Shown: positions 1 through 11,242 of the stretch, one piece after another
Position numbering within the stretch: position 1 is the stretch's first letter
Layout: every line of letters starts with the position of its first letter
Notes under the pieces: generated by a model
The model's input: the letters and a program-made list of their open reading frames with translations, nothing else
Database searches by the model: none
Told to the model about the DNA's origin: nothing
Position numbers and translations under genes: made by a program
Source: Didymella arachidicola
Lineage: Eukaryota > Ascomycota > Dothideomycetes > Pleosporales > Didymellaceae
NCBI GenBank assembly: GCA_016630955.3
Contig: CM049993.1
Location: 1 to 64,000 of the forward strand
Length of the DNA: 64,000 bases
Reading direction: 5' to 3'

Positions 1-3000
1 GAGAACAACCAATAAGATCGCAGGGATTGCAGATCTTTGTACACAATGTCCCCTTTAAACTAAGCACAACATAAGAGGTTTATTTTTCTAATCTAGCAAT
101 AAATTTATCAAACTACTAAAATTAATACAGCGTTTAGGGAAGGATAGAAATAGGCCATTTTCTCGGCACACCGGGTTTCTCGCTACGTAGGGGGGGACGT
201 TAGACATATACTCGTACATACATGGAACGATACGCTCATACAAGGGACCCAATACTAATGCCACACCTTGCTTACAGAGCCCCACACTCGTTCGGTCACG
301 ACATGCCAGTTTGCCAGCTTCTGAATGCTTAGAGGTAGTTCAGCCAGTATATCACTCACGTCCAACTATTCCCGCAGGCGTGCGACAAACTCACGCAAGC
401 TAGTTAGACGACTAAAAGACGTTACTATCGAGGGCAAATCATGGTCTGACCATACGAAAACCCTGCAGTTGTACATAAAGACTCTTTAAATACAGGCCGC
501 TATGACAAAAATCGAGACGCCCTTGCCGCAATACAAGGAACAGGTGCCACTACATAATGCATTGCCCCCACCGTACAACGAATGACAAGAGCACTGTTTC
601 AACTCAATACCAAATCGTCCATCAACACGTCATACGAGCATTGCATCTTGCCGCGTCAGCGCTCTGAACGAAGATATTACTTGCGACTCGGCAGGATTTG
701 AAGATGCGGAGGTATGCTGTGGAGAGATTATGTAAGGCTCTACATAAGTTAGACTTTGCTTTACTCTACGTTTGAGTCGCAAGATTATACAGCAGGTTGT
801 TAGTGATGACACGAGACACAAGAAGACATTTAGAGCTCTGTCAGGAACATTTTGTTGTCGAGCCTGCTGTTTGAGCACCTTATCATGAACCGGTTTCGCT
901 ATCACCAAAATTCCAAACTACGAAACAGGAAGCCTGTGTGTCTATCAACCGAGTAACTTACTTGGTTGACGTCAGGGCTCTAATCAACTGTAGACCCTCT
1001 GGACTGACCGGTTCAACCGGTTGCTTCGACGTAAGCAGCTCGTCTTGAGGTGAGTAGCCAGTGTCGCGCAACGGTGCTTAAGTTTCTAACTAGTTTAGTC
1101 CAGCCCACTGTAGTGCTCTAGCGCTCTGGCGTCAAGCAAGTAACTTACTTGGTCGATAGACACACTGGAAACTGGAAGAAGAAGTATCACGAGATCGGAG
1201 AGGAGCATCGCCGTCTTCCAGGTAGTGCTCCTCGCTTTTTACAAAGCTCCGCTCAGCAGCGTCCAAACGCAGACTCCGCAAGAGCAGTTGCCTCAGATCG
1301 GATTGGTTCAAAAGAAGTTCGTCCCATTCCTCCACGGTTCCTTGAACGCGATCTTGTCTTCCGAAGTTTGTAGCAGTCAAACCCACATACAACTCTCGAA
1401 GCTTCGATTGCTTTGGCGCTGTTGTCACACGCGAACTGCAACATCGTGCGTCGAGATGGACCTGTTGAAGGTCTTGGTTGTATGTTGTTCATAGAGACGC
1501 CTCATAGCATGGTTTCTTGAAGTCGGTGCATAATAGCTTATCGCCAAGGACCCAGCATTCGGCGGCCGATACTGACCCTACCGGTTCTAGTGGGAGAGGA
1601 TGACGACAGCGGTTCGATGGTTGTAATCTCCGTAGTACAGCCATTCAACGAAAGCGCAAAGACAGTGGGTTTGTCGTCCGGGCTCGATTAGGTTCTCGCG
1701 ACGTTCCTTGAAGGTCCCGATTAGAAGCAGCCGCAAGGAAGGTGAGTGGTGGCGAGATCAAGCGCTTGGGTAAGAAACCAGTTGACGGAAAAAGTCGGCA
1801 GAACCGTGTACAGAGTGTGCTGTGCCGACGTGGATTTCAATCGTGGGGCCGGTAAGGCTGCGCATATCAATCTTGTGACCTGTAGATAGGGCTGTTGGGA
1901 GGTACATACAGGTCAAGATGGCTGCTATGCTTCTGGTCATCGGTTCGTCGCAATCTTTGTAAGGGTTGAGTGGAGAGCATTGCTAAACCATCATCTCTCT
2001 GCCTGGCAGATGGGCGCATGTCCCCGTTCGTAATCTGCCAACCTGAGTTCTTCAAGGCTGAAATTAGCACACTCTTCCTGGGCATGAGAGATAGCTTGAT
2101 ATTGGTCCCTTCCGGAACCATAGGATGAAAGCTCTGTGTAGGGGGCTAGTTGCCACTGCGGCCGTGCCGTGTTTTACCAATGATGAACCTTCCAGCAGTG
2201 ATTAGCTGAGAGTCATCTGATTACCCTGCTCGGCACAATGGACAAGACCAGTGAGGCTCAGCGGGCGCATACCAGTCCGGATCCGAGAAACTATGCGGAC
2301 GCGTCAGCGATTGCTCATGGAGGATGCATCATTAAAGTCGCGTGCACCTCATTCTGTACACAGATGTGCCTTGCGTTCAGAGTTTTGCGCAGTTGACCGC
2401 TGGTAACGCTGATTGCAAATACAGTGTTATATGACACTGCGAGCCGTTTGACCCAAGGATAAAATCGGCGAGGTACAGCGCACGATGAGTGGAAGATGTA
2501 GCCATGCAGAGAGGTTCGCGTCAGTGACATGCTACTTGGCGATCCGTGCGTCGATGAGCGGTGGCGCGCTTTCGGGTCTACCTCCGTCCAACCCGACTAT
2601 GATCAAAGGTTTCTCTGCACCCACGCCTGTAAAACCGCAGCATGGTTGCCGTTCACCCCCTTGATTATTCCTGCCGAAGGCGCATTCTTGCCTGGCTATG
2701 ATGCCTCATTGGTCCTCGCGACTGACAAAGCGATTGTTAGTGTCATTACCTCCTACGCGGAGCTTGGGGAAGCCTGGCTGTTTGGGCGATGCGGTTGGCC
2801 CCAGCTTGCCCTCAAACCTCCCGCTGGCTTACCGCAACCTCATCCACATTCTTCTCGGCCTCGCTGTCGCACTTTGCCTGCGGCCCTCACCTTCTCGTCT
2901 CCGCCTCACCATCACCTTGCGTCCGCGCTCCACCTGCTCGCCCTGCGCTCGTCTCCGATATCAGAGCTCCGTCAGTCTCCTCTCGTCATCTCGTCGCCTG

Positions 3001-3750
3001 TCACCCGTCAAGCCCTTGCCGCCCCAACTATTTTCAACATGTAATCGCAATCGGGCATATCTAAGCGGTAAACAAAGAAGGACGCCTTCAAAGACCGCCA
3101 GCGGCAGGCGAAGGGACGGCTGGTAAAGGCGCACAGAGTGGGTTCGGCATCGTCTTCCCTTCCGGGTCCTTGCTGAGTCACGCATCTACCTTGCAGTGTC
3201 GAACTTTGGCCTGAAGCAAGCGCCTTGTCCTTAAAAAAGCAGCCGGACAGAATGTCAAAGACAGGCCGCTGACCACAATTGCTCACAACGGCACTATCAC
3301 CCATGATGGCGTGCCAGACCCGAATTATGCGGCCGACTCCAATATCCCACGATACGCCGCGATTCGCCTCCCCAATTGCGTACCTGGAAACGACTCTCAG
3401 AGACGTATATTCTACAGTCTGCACTTACATTAACAACCAACCAAAGGCCAAGATCCGTTTCACAACAATAGCGGCTCAGGGCGAAACCTTTCTCTAGACC
3501 TGGACTCGCTTGTGGTGCCAGTACTCGTGCATCTTATGTGCATCATGTTCAGCTTCGCTGGCGGATGCTTTGCATTGCGACTTGCTACGGACACTAAGAA
3601 CAGCTCGTTTGCAAACGACCGCGCCATTATCGCGCAACAGTTGAGTCACCTGCTCATAGCCTCCAGAACAAGCCCTATGCGGGCCGCATGAATATTCTAG
3701 TAGAGAGACTGTGCAGCCCCATTAGGTGTATACCATCTGTGGACCTGTGC
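1..3750. other. No confident gene
   Basis: I see no recognisable gene here. Open frames are short, overlap on both strands and match no family I know. A pyrimidine-rich stretch at about 2,820-3,040 gives a 171-codon frame (2,529-3,044, +) whose second half is only Ser/Pro/Leu from CT-rich DNA, so I do not call it. A short plus-strand frame at about 3,270-3,434 looks faintly protein-like but has no start and no partner exon that I can support. The only structured item is the foldback repeat at 936-1,164. Confidence 0.5.
936..1164. repeat. Foldback (MITE-like) inverted repeat
   Basis: The left end (TGTGTCTATC, 936-945) is the reverse complement of the right end (GATAGACACA, 1,155-1,164). The arms continue inward through AGTAACTTACTTGG-type sequence and a degenerate 40-50 bp stretch, giving arms of roughly 90 bp around a short loop that contains the near-palindrome ACCGGTTCAACCGGTT. 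Size and structure fit a non-autonomous MITE. I could not identify a clean target-site duplication, and there is no coding capacity. Confidence 0.5.
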
Positions 3751-4700
3751 CTATCCGGACCTCTTTCTTCCATCACAATTCTGCCGTGCGAGGGCTGCGC
3801 AGATATCTCGCAAGTATGCGTCCTCTTGATATTTCGGTCGAGGCGTCTTAAATATCTTCTCTCTCCTTTCTCCTTTTCCCAGCCACGCAAAGCGTCTCTT
3901 CTCCTCTTTATGCTGTTCGAGGGCTTTCTGACTGGTGAATGTACAACCGCACATACAGGCAAACCTAGCTAGCAAAGGCTCAACCTGCGTCACCACAGGC
4001 TCCAATTTCAGGGAAGCGAAAGAAGAGACTAAGGAGGTGCCTTGTTGGTTTTGAGTAAGGGACTCGTCGGCCTGTCGGCTATGGTATAAACAGTCGCGCT
4101 TGTGTAGCTCAAGGACTCGTTGAGTCTCGAAGGCATGGCCGTAGGTACAGGTAATAGGCGAAGCTACTGAGAGCACTGAAGATGGGACAATGCCTGGTAC
4201 TGGCGTTAAAGCTGGGGGGATAGAAATCGGAGGTGAATGTGGCGCCGTGAACGTCACTAAGACTGGCGTTGTGCCTTTGGGCGTAGACCCGGATACAGGC
4301 TTTCCTGTCTGATGAATCTTCGAATACCGCAAATGGTCTTCCAGCCTGCTCTCATTCGTAAAGATTTGTCCACAGGGGCACATCATCTTCTGCGCTGTAG
4401 CTCCCGCCGGTGGAATGGGGATTCTCCCCTGCCGCTAACACGGAATCTGCACCCGAGTTTAATTCTGGGACTTGAATCAAGTCCAATGCAGTCGAGCGCG
4501 CATTCATCTGTTGCTTGTAAACTGCACAGTGGCATCCGTGTCTTTGAAGTTGATGGAGATTTTGAACGTGCTGCCGCACCAACAGGCTACAGAGGCCACT
4601 GGCCTTGGCGTTGAAGCTGGCATTGAAGCTCTAGCTGGAACCGTGGCGGCCCTTCGACTGGAGCTTGAAGTTATAGATATGGCATCCCTCCCTTTCAGAT
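3751..4700 (-). pseudogene. Decayed C2H2 zinc-finger gene
   Basis: The 3' part (4,386 to 3,751) is an open 211-codon frame with three fingers of a C-x-C/Y-G-x2-F-x5-L-x2-H type: CPCGQIF...H near its start, CTYGHAF...H in the middle and CMCGCTF...H towards the end. A fourth finger lies upstream around 4,600-4,530. Its Cys half (CWCGSTF) and His half (LHQLQRH) are in different frames one base apart, and a second frame change separates it from the open part near 4,400. A possible acceptor (GCAG before AAGATGATG) means an intron could explain the second change but not the first. Upstream sequence is lost at about 4,700, where a pogo remnant begins on the other strand. Such proteins usually bind nucleic acid; the target is unknown. 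Confidence 0.5.
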
Positions 4701-5181
4701 GGGTTCCGCAGAGCCAGTCCACATCTCTGCCTGGTACGAGGAGACGGATATACCCCACAATTGGAAGCTCTCAGTCTCTGAGAACGGCTAGACAAACAAC
4801 GCGCTTGGTCTTGAGTGGTTGAGGCACTTTGACGCGCACACAAAGACGCGTCAGGTAGGGGGTTTACCGGCTGCTCATCTTGGACGGTCACGAAAGCCAC
4901 CTCAACCAGGATTTCAAGGACTACTGCCAGGATAACAAGATTCTGACTCTCTGTATGCCAGCTCACTCATCACACATCCTCCAGCCACTTGATGTGGTCT
5001 GTTTCTCGCCCCTAAAGCGCAAGTACTCTCAACGCGTCCGAGACTTGGCACGCCGACGCGTCTTCCATATCAACAAGGAGGGCTTCCTGCCTGCCTTTAG
5101 AGACGCGTTTCTTGACGTGTTTACAAAGGCCAACTGCAAGAAGGCCTTTGAGGCATCAGGCCTAGTTCCTATCAACGCGCA
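4700..5181 (+). pseudogene. Pogo/Fot1 transposase remnant, left part
   Basis: Reading on the plus strand, this matches the middle of the pogo/Fot1 DDE transposase: the HISAWYEE..NW region, then LILDGHESH (second catalytic Asp), then MPAHSSHILQPLDVVCFSPL (third catalytic Asp), then the EASGLVPINA region. An in-frame TAG stands where relatives have Trp (SENGW), about 4,788, a G-to-A change of RIP type. The 5' half of the element is missing. The frame continues at 11,243 once the inserted LINE is removed: the codon run around PINAQVVL reads straight across the two flanks. It is not functional. Confidence 0.75.
5167..5181. repeat. LINE target-site duplication, left copy
   Basis: TCCTATCAACGCGCA at 5,167-5,181 is repeated exactly at 11,228-11,242. 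It belongs to the pogo transposase frame and was duplicated when the LINE inserted. Confidence 0.9.
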
Positions 5182-5325
5182 CCGAACACCAATCTTTTGA
5201 TTTCTGGGTTTCCTTCACAGAAGCCCCAAAAATCACAGCAAACGATCCGGCTCACTGCGGCCACTCTGGGAGTACCTCTAACGTCCGCCTAGGCCCCCTG
5301 CGCGACGCGCAAGGAGCTTAATAGG

Positions 5326-6988
5326 ATGGCAGAGTCTCCCTCTTCCCAGCACACAGGGTCCCCAGACTACGAGATCCCCCAGCAGTTGTATACACGCGCT
5401 CCAAGACGGCCCCAGGAGGACATGCAGCACCATGCGCCCCTTCTGAGCAGCCAGAACCCCGGTGGGGGCGCTCCCAAACCTCGAGTCTCTGATGCCGTCC
5501 AACGCCACATCGCTGAGACTCAGCAAATTACCCAGCTATGGAACACCATCACTACTGCCTTCGCAGCAGCCGTAGATCAACACGCACAGGGCTACACTAA
5601 CCCGCAAGAAGCCAGGATCGCACAGGAGCTGCAGCAGAGGGTCGTTTCACGCGCTGACCTCCCTCTCCCCAAGCAACTCTCCCCCTAGCTCTCGCTGGAG
5701 CAGTGACACTAATCACAGCAACCCCGGGAGCCAAGAGTCAGGACGCCGCTCTTGGGCGGACGTAGCCAGAGACCCCCAAATCTCAGATAGGGGTGCCAAC
5801 CGACCCCTGATCCCTGCTAAACCCCGGCCTGGTCCGTCGGCTAAGCCCAAAGAAGACGATCGAATCTTCATAGCCATCTCCAACCCAACAATGCGACTGC
5901 AACAACCCTCACCATTTGCGGTAAGACAGGCAGTTTGCAAGAGCATAGGAGGAATCACCCTGAGGGACATACCTGCCGCATCACCAATCAAAACAGGCTG
6001 GGCGATCACCCCAGCTAATAAGTCTATCCGGGACCAGCTTCTAACCCAAGAAAACCAGGAACTTCTAGCGAGAGCACTAGACGGAGACGCGGTAAGGGTC
6101 CCAGAACGCTGGATCAACTACGCAGTACAGGGAGTACCCAGTTCCCTTCGAACCCTCGACGGCACAGAACTACCCACGACTATCCAGCTAGTGGAGGAAG
6201 AGGTATGCTCGCAAACAGGCAGGCAGCCGGTCAGCTGCAGGGCCTCACGACATGGAGCCAACCACCGTGGCCTTACCACCTGGATCATCTCTTACAAGGA
6301 GCCAGTCCGCTCGTTCCGCCTTTTTGGTATCAGCGAGTACTCCAAGGTGATCAACAAGCACCCTACCATCCAGCGCCACAACCCAGGCTGCCAGGGCTAC
6401 TGTAACGCTGCCCGATGCACCCAGGTAGCGCGCTGCGTGCACTGTGGAGACCGCACAGACAGACACCAAGGACCGTACGGGGACAACTGCGCCCACAAAG
6501 CCGTGTGCGCCAACTGCCACGGACCACACCCAGCTAGCCACGCCAACTGCCCTGCAGCCCCTCGCCGGGTCAACAGACACAGCATCAAGCCTACAAGAGC
6601 CGAGCTGAAGGCTATCCGACGCGCAGGCAAGATAGCACAGCAGCACCTCTACAGGACAGTCGAAGAGACCCTCAGACAGGCAACGCTTCAGCCTGAGACT
6701 ACTCCTCTAGAGGCATCGGAGACAGCGCCTCCCCAGCCTCCCACCCAGAGGCAAGAAGGAGATAGCAGGGCTTCCGCATCACTTCCTACAACGACTAACT
6801 CCTATCCATCCTCCTCTTCCACTGGCAGAGCAAAGAGACCAAGGCGGGCCGCCACAGGCCAGAGAAGCCTCAATGTAGGACAGCTGTCTGCCGGCAGCAT
6901 CCGCCCACAATCGACTATCCACACTGACCCGTCCACCTCGGAGAGGGAAGACACCAGCATGAGCGATGACCCGCCATCGTCATGCTAG
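5326..6988 (+). pseudogene. LINE ORF1 (gag-like), one frameshift
   Basis: RNA-binding ORF1 protein of the LINE. The first frame runs 5,326-5,688. A second frame that is open from about 5,681 continues to 6,988 without further stops, so a single-base slip in the CCCCC run at 5,681-5,685 separates them. The second part has a cluster of CCHC-type knuckles (CQGYCNAARC, CVHCGDRTDRH, CANCHGPH) at about 6,390-6,560 and a Ser/Pro/Thr-rich tail. Its stop overlaps the ORF2 start in ATGCTAG (6,982-6,988), the arrangement used for stop-restart translation in this group. The slip may be a real mutation or a sequencing error in the homopolymer. Confidence 0.75.
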
Positions 6989-9900
6989 AACACCCCTACA
7001 ACATACCAGCCCACAACAGGCGTCAACAGCACAGTCTACCAAGCAGACAACTCCGTGTATGCTGGGCCAACGTCGGCAGATGCTCGCCCTGGCACATCAC
7101 AACACTAGAGCTGGCCTTCCAGAAGGGCATAGATGTTGTGTGTGTTCAAGAGCCCTTCGCATGTGCCAACTCGAGAACATCCACTCACCCTGGTTTCAAG
7201 CACCTAGCACCTATCAGCACCTGGGACAGCCCCAACACACCAGGCTCAGTCCGCCCTAGAGTGATGACATACATCCGCAGAGGCCGCCACCTACGGTACC
7301 AGGCTAGAGAGAGTCTCAACCACCCAGACATGCTATGGGCGGTAGTAAATGGAGTCGCCATACTCAACTGCTACAGACAGCCACACACCCCAGACGTCAT
7401 TCAATACGTCACACATCTGACACCCCCTCAGCTCTGCCTTGTCGGGGGCGACTTTAACGCCAGACACGAATCCTTTGAGCCTACCATCACTGCAGCCAAC
7501 GGAGGAGTGGAGCTAGCTAGATGGGCTGCCAACGCGTCTATGGACTACATTGGTGTGCCAGGGCAGCCAACACACTGCGCTGGTCACGTTCTTGACCTCA
7601 CCTTCTCTAACATCCCGTTTGCCCAGTCTGCTGTCGATGCTAGCATGCACAGCGGCTCAGATCATGAGACGATAGTGACCTCTGTCCCCATCTCCACACC
7701 AGGCACTCCGCAACTAGAACAGTACCACTACAGAGTTCCAGAGGCGAGCCTAGCTAAGTTCGCTGGGCTGGTAGAAATGGGTGCCCAAAACATCGCAGAC
7801 CCGCTTGCAACACAGGATGCAGCACAGCTAGAAGAATGCGTCACGCTGCTCACAGAGGCTATACAGCACTCTGTACAGGCAGCAGGCAAGCTCAACCGCA
7901 AGGAAGGCCGCGCTGCACCATGGTGGACCGAGGAGTGCAAGACCGCCTACCAGGCCTACAAACGTGCTAGACAGCTCTGTTCTGGCAGTCTACCAGAGGA
8001 GAGACAGGCCTTCAAGACTACCGTCCGACAGGCCAAGAGGCAGTACTGGAGGCACGTCATCGATAACGCTAGAGACGACAAGGACCTGTTCAAGATCATT
8101 GCCTGGCACAAGCTCACGCCAGAGAACCAGGACACTCCCCTCGAAGTGAACAACAGAACGATATCAGACCCCCTAGAGAAAGCAGAGGCACTTAGACAGG
8201 AAGTTCTCAACCGCTACACAGCAGAAGATGACCTCGGACAGCGTCCAGACCAGGAGGCTGCAGCCACCCTCCCGTGGAGCACACACATCTCACTTGAGGA
8301 GTGTGAGCGAAACACGATAGGGGTGTCAAGCACATCACCAGGTACTGACCGCTCTACAGTGCGACTACTCCGCGCCTGCTGGACTCAGGTGGGGGAACTC
8401 GTACGAAGGATCTTCCAGCGGTGTCTTGAACTCAACCACTTCCCGGCGCAATGGAAGCTTGCAGAGGTAGCCATGATACCGAAAGTGGGGAAAACAGACC
8501 GGACATCGCCCCGCTCCTGGAGACCGATAGCGCTTCTGTCTTGTATTGGAAAGGGACTCGAACGAACTGTGGCTAGACGTATTGCATGGACTGCCATGAC
8601 ACACAAGATCCTCAGCCCCCAGCATGGCGGCGCGCTTCCAAAACGCTCTGCAGCAGACCTCACTGCAGCGTTCACCCACGACACTGAAGCAGCATGGGTG
8701 CTTGGAAAGCACGTCACTATGGTCACCCTAGATGTGCAAGGCGCGTTTGACGCTCTCCTGAAGAACCGCCTGTTGCATCGGATGGCCCAACAGGGCTGGC
8801 CACAAAGGACGATCCTCTTTGTAGACTCATTCCTAACTGACCGGAGGGTGCAAGTCCGCCTTGGCCAGGTCACCACTCCTAGCTACGCAGTTGCCTGCGG
8901 CACACCCCAGGGGTCGCCTCTCTCACCCGTCCTGTACACACTGTACCTGGCAGAGCTACTATCCATGGACACTGAACGGAGGTTTGGGTACGCAGACGAC
9001 ATATGTCTATACCAGGCCTCACACTCTATGGACGACAACGTCGAGCTCCTCGCAGAAGACCTAAGGGAGATCAGAGCATGGGGTGAGGCTAATAAGGTTA
9101 CCTTTGCTCCAGAAAAGCAGGAAATGATCCACCTGACCAGACAGCGGAGCAGCTATGCGCCTCCCTGCGTCGTAGATGAACAGCTCACGATCTATCCAAT
9201 CCTCCCGGGTGGAGAGCACAGTCAGCCAGCCCTGCGCTGGTTAGGCGTGTGGTTTGACCGCAGACTCACCTTCCGACGGCATGTAGCTACGCGCACGGCA
9301 AAAGCTGCCAAGGTAGCCTATCACATTCGCAGCCTAGCTAGGACTACCTATGGACCCCCAGCCAGCTCCCTCCGCAAGGCCACTGTTGCCTGTGTGTACC
9401 CATCACTCCTGTATGGAACTGAATGCTGGTACAGAGGCCGCACCAAAAAGCCACACACACTTAAACCAGGCAGGCCACAAGAGGTCAGCGCTTACATTGG
9501 GTGGCACATAGCTGCCATAGACAAAACACTAGCCATAGCGGCAAGAGGCATCCTACCAGCGTGGAGAACAACCCCTATAGCTGCACTCTTCCGAGACGCC
9601 GGACTGCTACCGGCAGCAGTGGCACTCGAGGAAGCCAGACTCAGATTTGCAACCCACCTGCGCACTACAGATGCAGACCACCCTCTCACTAGGCGCACAG
9701 CAGTACCTATCGTAAACAGGGGCGTAAAAACCGGACAACCCCAGCGAGTCAAGACGAAAGTCCAACAGATGGCATCTCTTCTACCAGAGACCCCCAGGAC
9801 TACACTCTCAGCCCCTCACTACTCGACTGGCTGCCGAACAGACCCGACGCTTAGCCTAGACAAGAAGACTGCAGCTAAGGCTTTTAAAGAATGGTGGGCC

Positions 9901-10815
9901 CAGCTCTCACCACTAGAAGTCACTATCTTCTCAGATGGCTCTGAACAGTACACAAAGGAAGGAGAAAAGCGGGTTACCTACGGCTTTGCAGTGTATCAGA
10001 ACGGAAAACAACTGCACACTGGACGCGGGTCACTCAACCCTACCTCGCACGTCTTCGACGCGGAAGTAGTAGGAGCATGGAGAGGCCTCCAGCATACCGT
10101 AAGGCAACCAGAGCTCCGCACCCGCCGAATCTGGCTGTGCATAGACAGCACCTCAGTGGTCTGGTGCCTCAGGGGCGACGCACCTCCTACCTCTCAATGG
10201 GCTTTCCTGGAGTGCCATGGCGCCATGGAGACACACGACGTCTCTATCAAATGGGCCCCTGGACACCTAGACATTGAGGGGAACGAGGCAGCAGACAGAT
10301 TAGCCAACCTAGAAGCCCAGCACCCCTCACCCCCGACTGGAAAAGCCGCTCTGCCTACACTCTCAGGCATCAAGACGATAGCCCGCAAGACACTGCGACA
10401 CACACAACAGACCTGGTGGTCTGACAAGAAGACTAAGCTCTCGAAATGGTACAAGAGCTGGGACTTGGACTATGCACCACGCAGCAGTCCAAGGGAACTA
10501 GACCTACCAAGGGCCACGTTAGCCAGGCTCCTCTCCATCCAATCTAGGCATGGGGACTTTGCCTGGTATCACCGAATGTACAATCACAAGGATGCAAACC
10601 TTAGCTGCTCATGCGGGCGCGACAAGACGCCAGAGCACCTCGTGCTCTGCCGCAAGACCCGCGGGAGCTTTAGCAGATGGCCGCTGCGACCACTAATACT
10701 ACCATCCAGCCAGGCTGATGGCCTAGCGTACACTGCAGCACTAGTGAAGGAGCCAGAGGCCTTTGACGCCTTTGTCAAACTTACACAGTACTTCACCAAG
10801 ATCTGCCCCCGCTAG
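6982..10815 (+). CDS. LINE ORF2: endonuclease-reverse transcriptase-RNase H
   Basis: An intact 1,277-residue polyprotein. Residues 1-240 are an apurinic-type endonuclease, with VCVQEPF, the GGDFNARH motif and SGSDHE near its end. The reverse transcriptase follows, with the catalytic YADD at residues 670-673 and the GTPQGSPLSP motif before it. RNase H begins near residue 980 (FSDGSEQ) and includes a later CIDST and WAPGH. A C-terminal Cys/His motif (CSCGRDKTPEHLVLC) is typical of fungal and insect LINEs. The enzyme nicks target DNA and primes reverse transcription there. The start is the ATG that overlaps the ORF1 stop. No internal stop is present, so this copy could supply activity even though ORF1 is frameshifted. 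Confidence 0.93.
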   Translation: MLEHPYNIPAHNRRQQHSLPSRQLRVCWANVGRCSPWHITTLELAFQKGIDVVCVQEPFACANSRTSTHPGFKHLAPISTWDSPNTPGSVRPRVMTYIRRGRHLRYQARESLNHPDMLWAVVNGVAILNCYRQPHTPDVIQYVTHLTPPQLCLVGGDFNARHESFEPTITAANGGVELARWAANASMDYIGVPGQPTHCAGHVLDLTFSNIPFAQSAVDASMHSGSDHETIVTSVPISTPGTPQLEQYHYRVPEASLAKFAGLVEMGAQNIADPLATQDAAQLEECVTLLTEAIQHSVQAAGKLNRKEGRAAPWWTEECKTAYQAYKRARQLCSGSLPEERQAFKTTVRQAKRQYWRHVIDNARDDKDLFKIIAWHKLTPENQDTPLEVNNRTISDPLEKAEALRQEVLNRYTAEDDLGQRPDQEAAATLPWSTHISLEECERNTIGVSSTSPGTDRSTVRLLRACWTQVGELVRRIFQRCLELNHFPAQWKLAEVAMIPKVGKTDRTSPRSWRPIALLSCIGKGLERTVARRIAWTAMTHKILSPQHGGALPKRSAADLTAAFTHDTEAAWVLGKHVTMVTLDVQGAFDALLKNRLLHRMAQQGWPQRTILFVDSFLTDRRVQVRLGQVTTPSYAVACGTPQGSPLSPVLYTLYLAELLSMDTERRFGYADDICLYQASHSMDDNVELLAEDLREIRAWGEANKVTFAPEKQEMIHLTRQRSSYAPPCVVDEQLTIYPILPGGEHSQPALRWLGVWFDRRLTFRRHVATRTAKAAKVAYHIRSLARTTYGPPASSLRKATVACVYPSLLYGTECWYRGRTKKPHTLKPGRPQEVSAYIGWHIAAIDKTLAIAARGILPAWRTTPIAALFRDAGLLPAAVALEEARLRFATHLRTTDADHPLTRRTAVPIVNRGVKTGQPQRVKTKVQQMASLLPETPRTTLSAPHYSTGCRTDPTLSLDKKTAAKAFKEWWAQLSPLEVTIFSDGSEQYTKEGEKRVTYGFAVYQNGKQLHTGRGSLNPTSHVFDAEVVGAWRGLQHTVRQPELRTRRIWLCIDSTSVVWCLRGDAPPTSQWAFLECHGAMETHDVSIKWAPGHLDIEGNEAADRLANLEAQHPSPPTGKAALPTLSGIKTIARKTLRHTQQTWWSDKKTKLSKWYKSWDLDYAPRSSPRELDLPRATLARLLSIQSRHGDFAWYHRMYNHKDANLSCSCGRDKTPEHLVLCRKTRGSFSRWPLRPLILPSSQADGLAYTAALVKEPEAFDAFVKLTQYFTKICPR

Positions 10816-10879
10816 CTCCTGCAGCCCTGCAACAGCAGCAAACACCTGCACCTAGTTCTGCTAGGTCCAGCACAATCGA

Positions 10880-10935
10880 TGCAACACTCTTCACCCCTCC
10901 ACCCCTCCACCCCTCCACCCCTCCACCCCTTCACC
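10880..10935. repeat. CCTCCACC-type minisatellite in LINE 3' UTR
   Basis: Several head-to-tail CCTCCACCC-like units lie between the ORF2 stop and the CCAA tail, followed by TCTCTTTCTCTCTCTCC. They are part of the LINE 3' UTR and have no coding role. Confidence 0.7.
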
Positions 10936-11227
10936 CCCTCCACTCACACGATGTCTCTTTCTCTCTCTCCTACGGCACATATATGCCTCAGAATGCAAGG
11001 AAATTACCCTAATATACATACATCGCTTAGCCTCCCCAACTGGACGGGGAGCTGTAGTTCTGAAATGGTAACAATACCCGCGCAGGCAGGAAATGCTTTC
11101 TAAGGTAGTGTATCAGCACTGTAATTCCATAGCTTAGCACGTCGTACATGCCCTTCGGGAGGCGAGATGATGGACTTATTCCACATCAACTAGACGAAAA
11201 ATGAATACCAACCAACCAACCAACCAA

Positions 11228-11242
11228 TCCTATCAACGCGCA
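11228..11242. repeat. LINE target-site duplication, right copy
   Basis: Exact copy of 5,167-5,181, directly after the CCAA tail of the LINE. Confidence 0.9.

Larger units (their letters stand above)
5182..11227 (+). mobile_element. Tad1-like LINE retrotransposon, full length
   Basis: A 6.05-kb non-LTR element bounded by an exact 15-bp target-site duplication. It has a 5' leader, ORF1 (gag-like with zinc knuckles), ORF2 (endonuclease, reverse transcriptase, RNase H), a 3' UTR with a pyrimidine-rich minisatellite, and a tail of CCAA units (ACCAACCAACCAACCAACCA, about 11,208-11,227) instead of poly-A. Length, ORF order, RNase H and the overlapping stop-start junction fit the Tad1 clade of fungi. 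Both ends and ORF2 are complete and the duplication is perfect, so the insertion looks fairly young. It landed in an already damaged pogo copy. Confidence 0.9.

Noticed and set aside
2529..3044. 171-codon plus-strand frame
   Set aside because: Low-complexity Ser/Pro/Leu sequence from a CT-rich tract; no motif, and overlapping frames are equally open.
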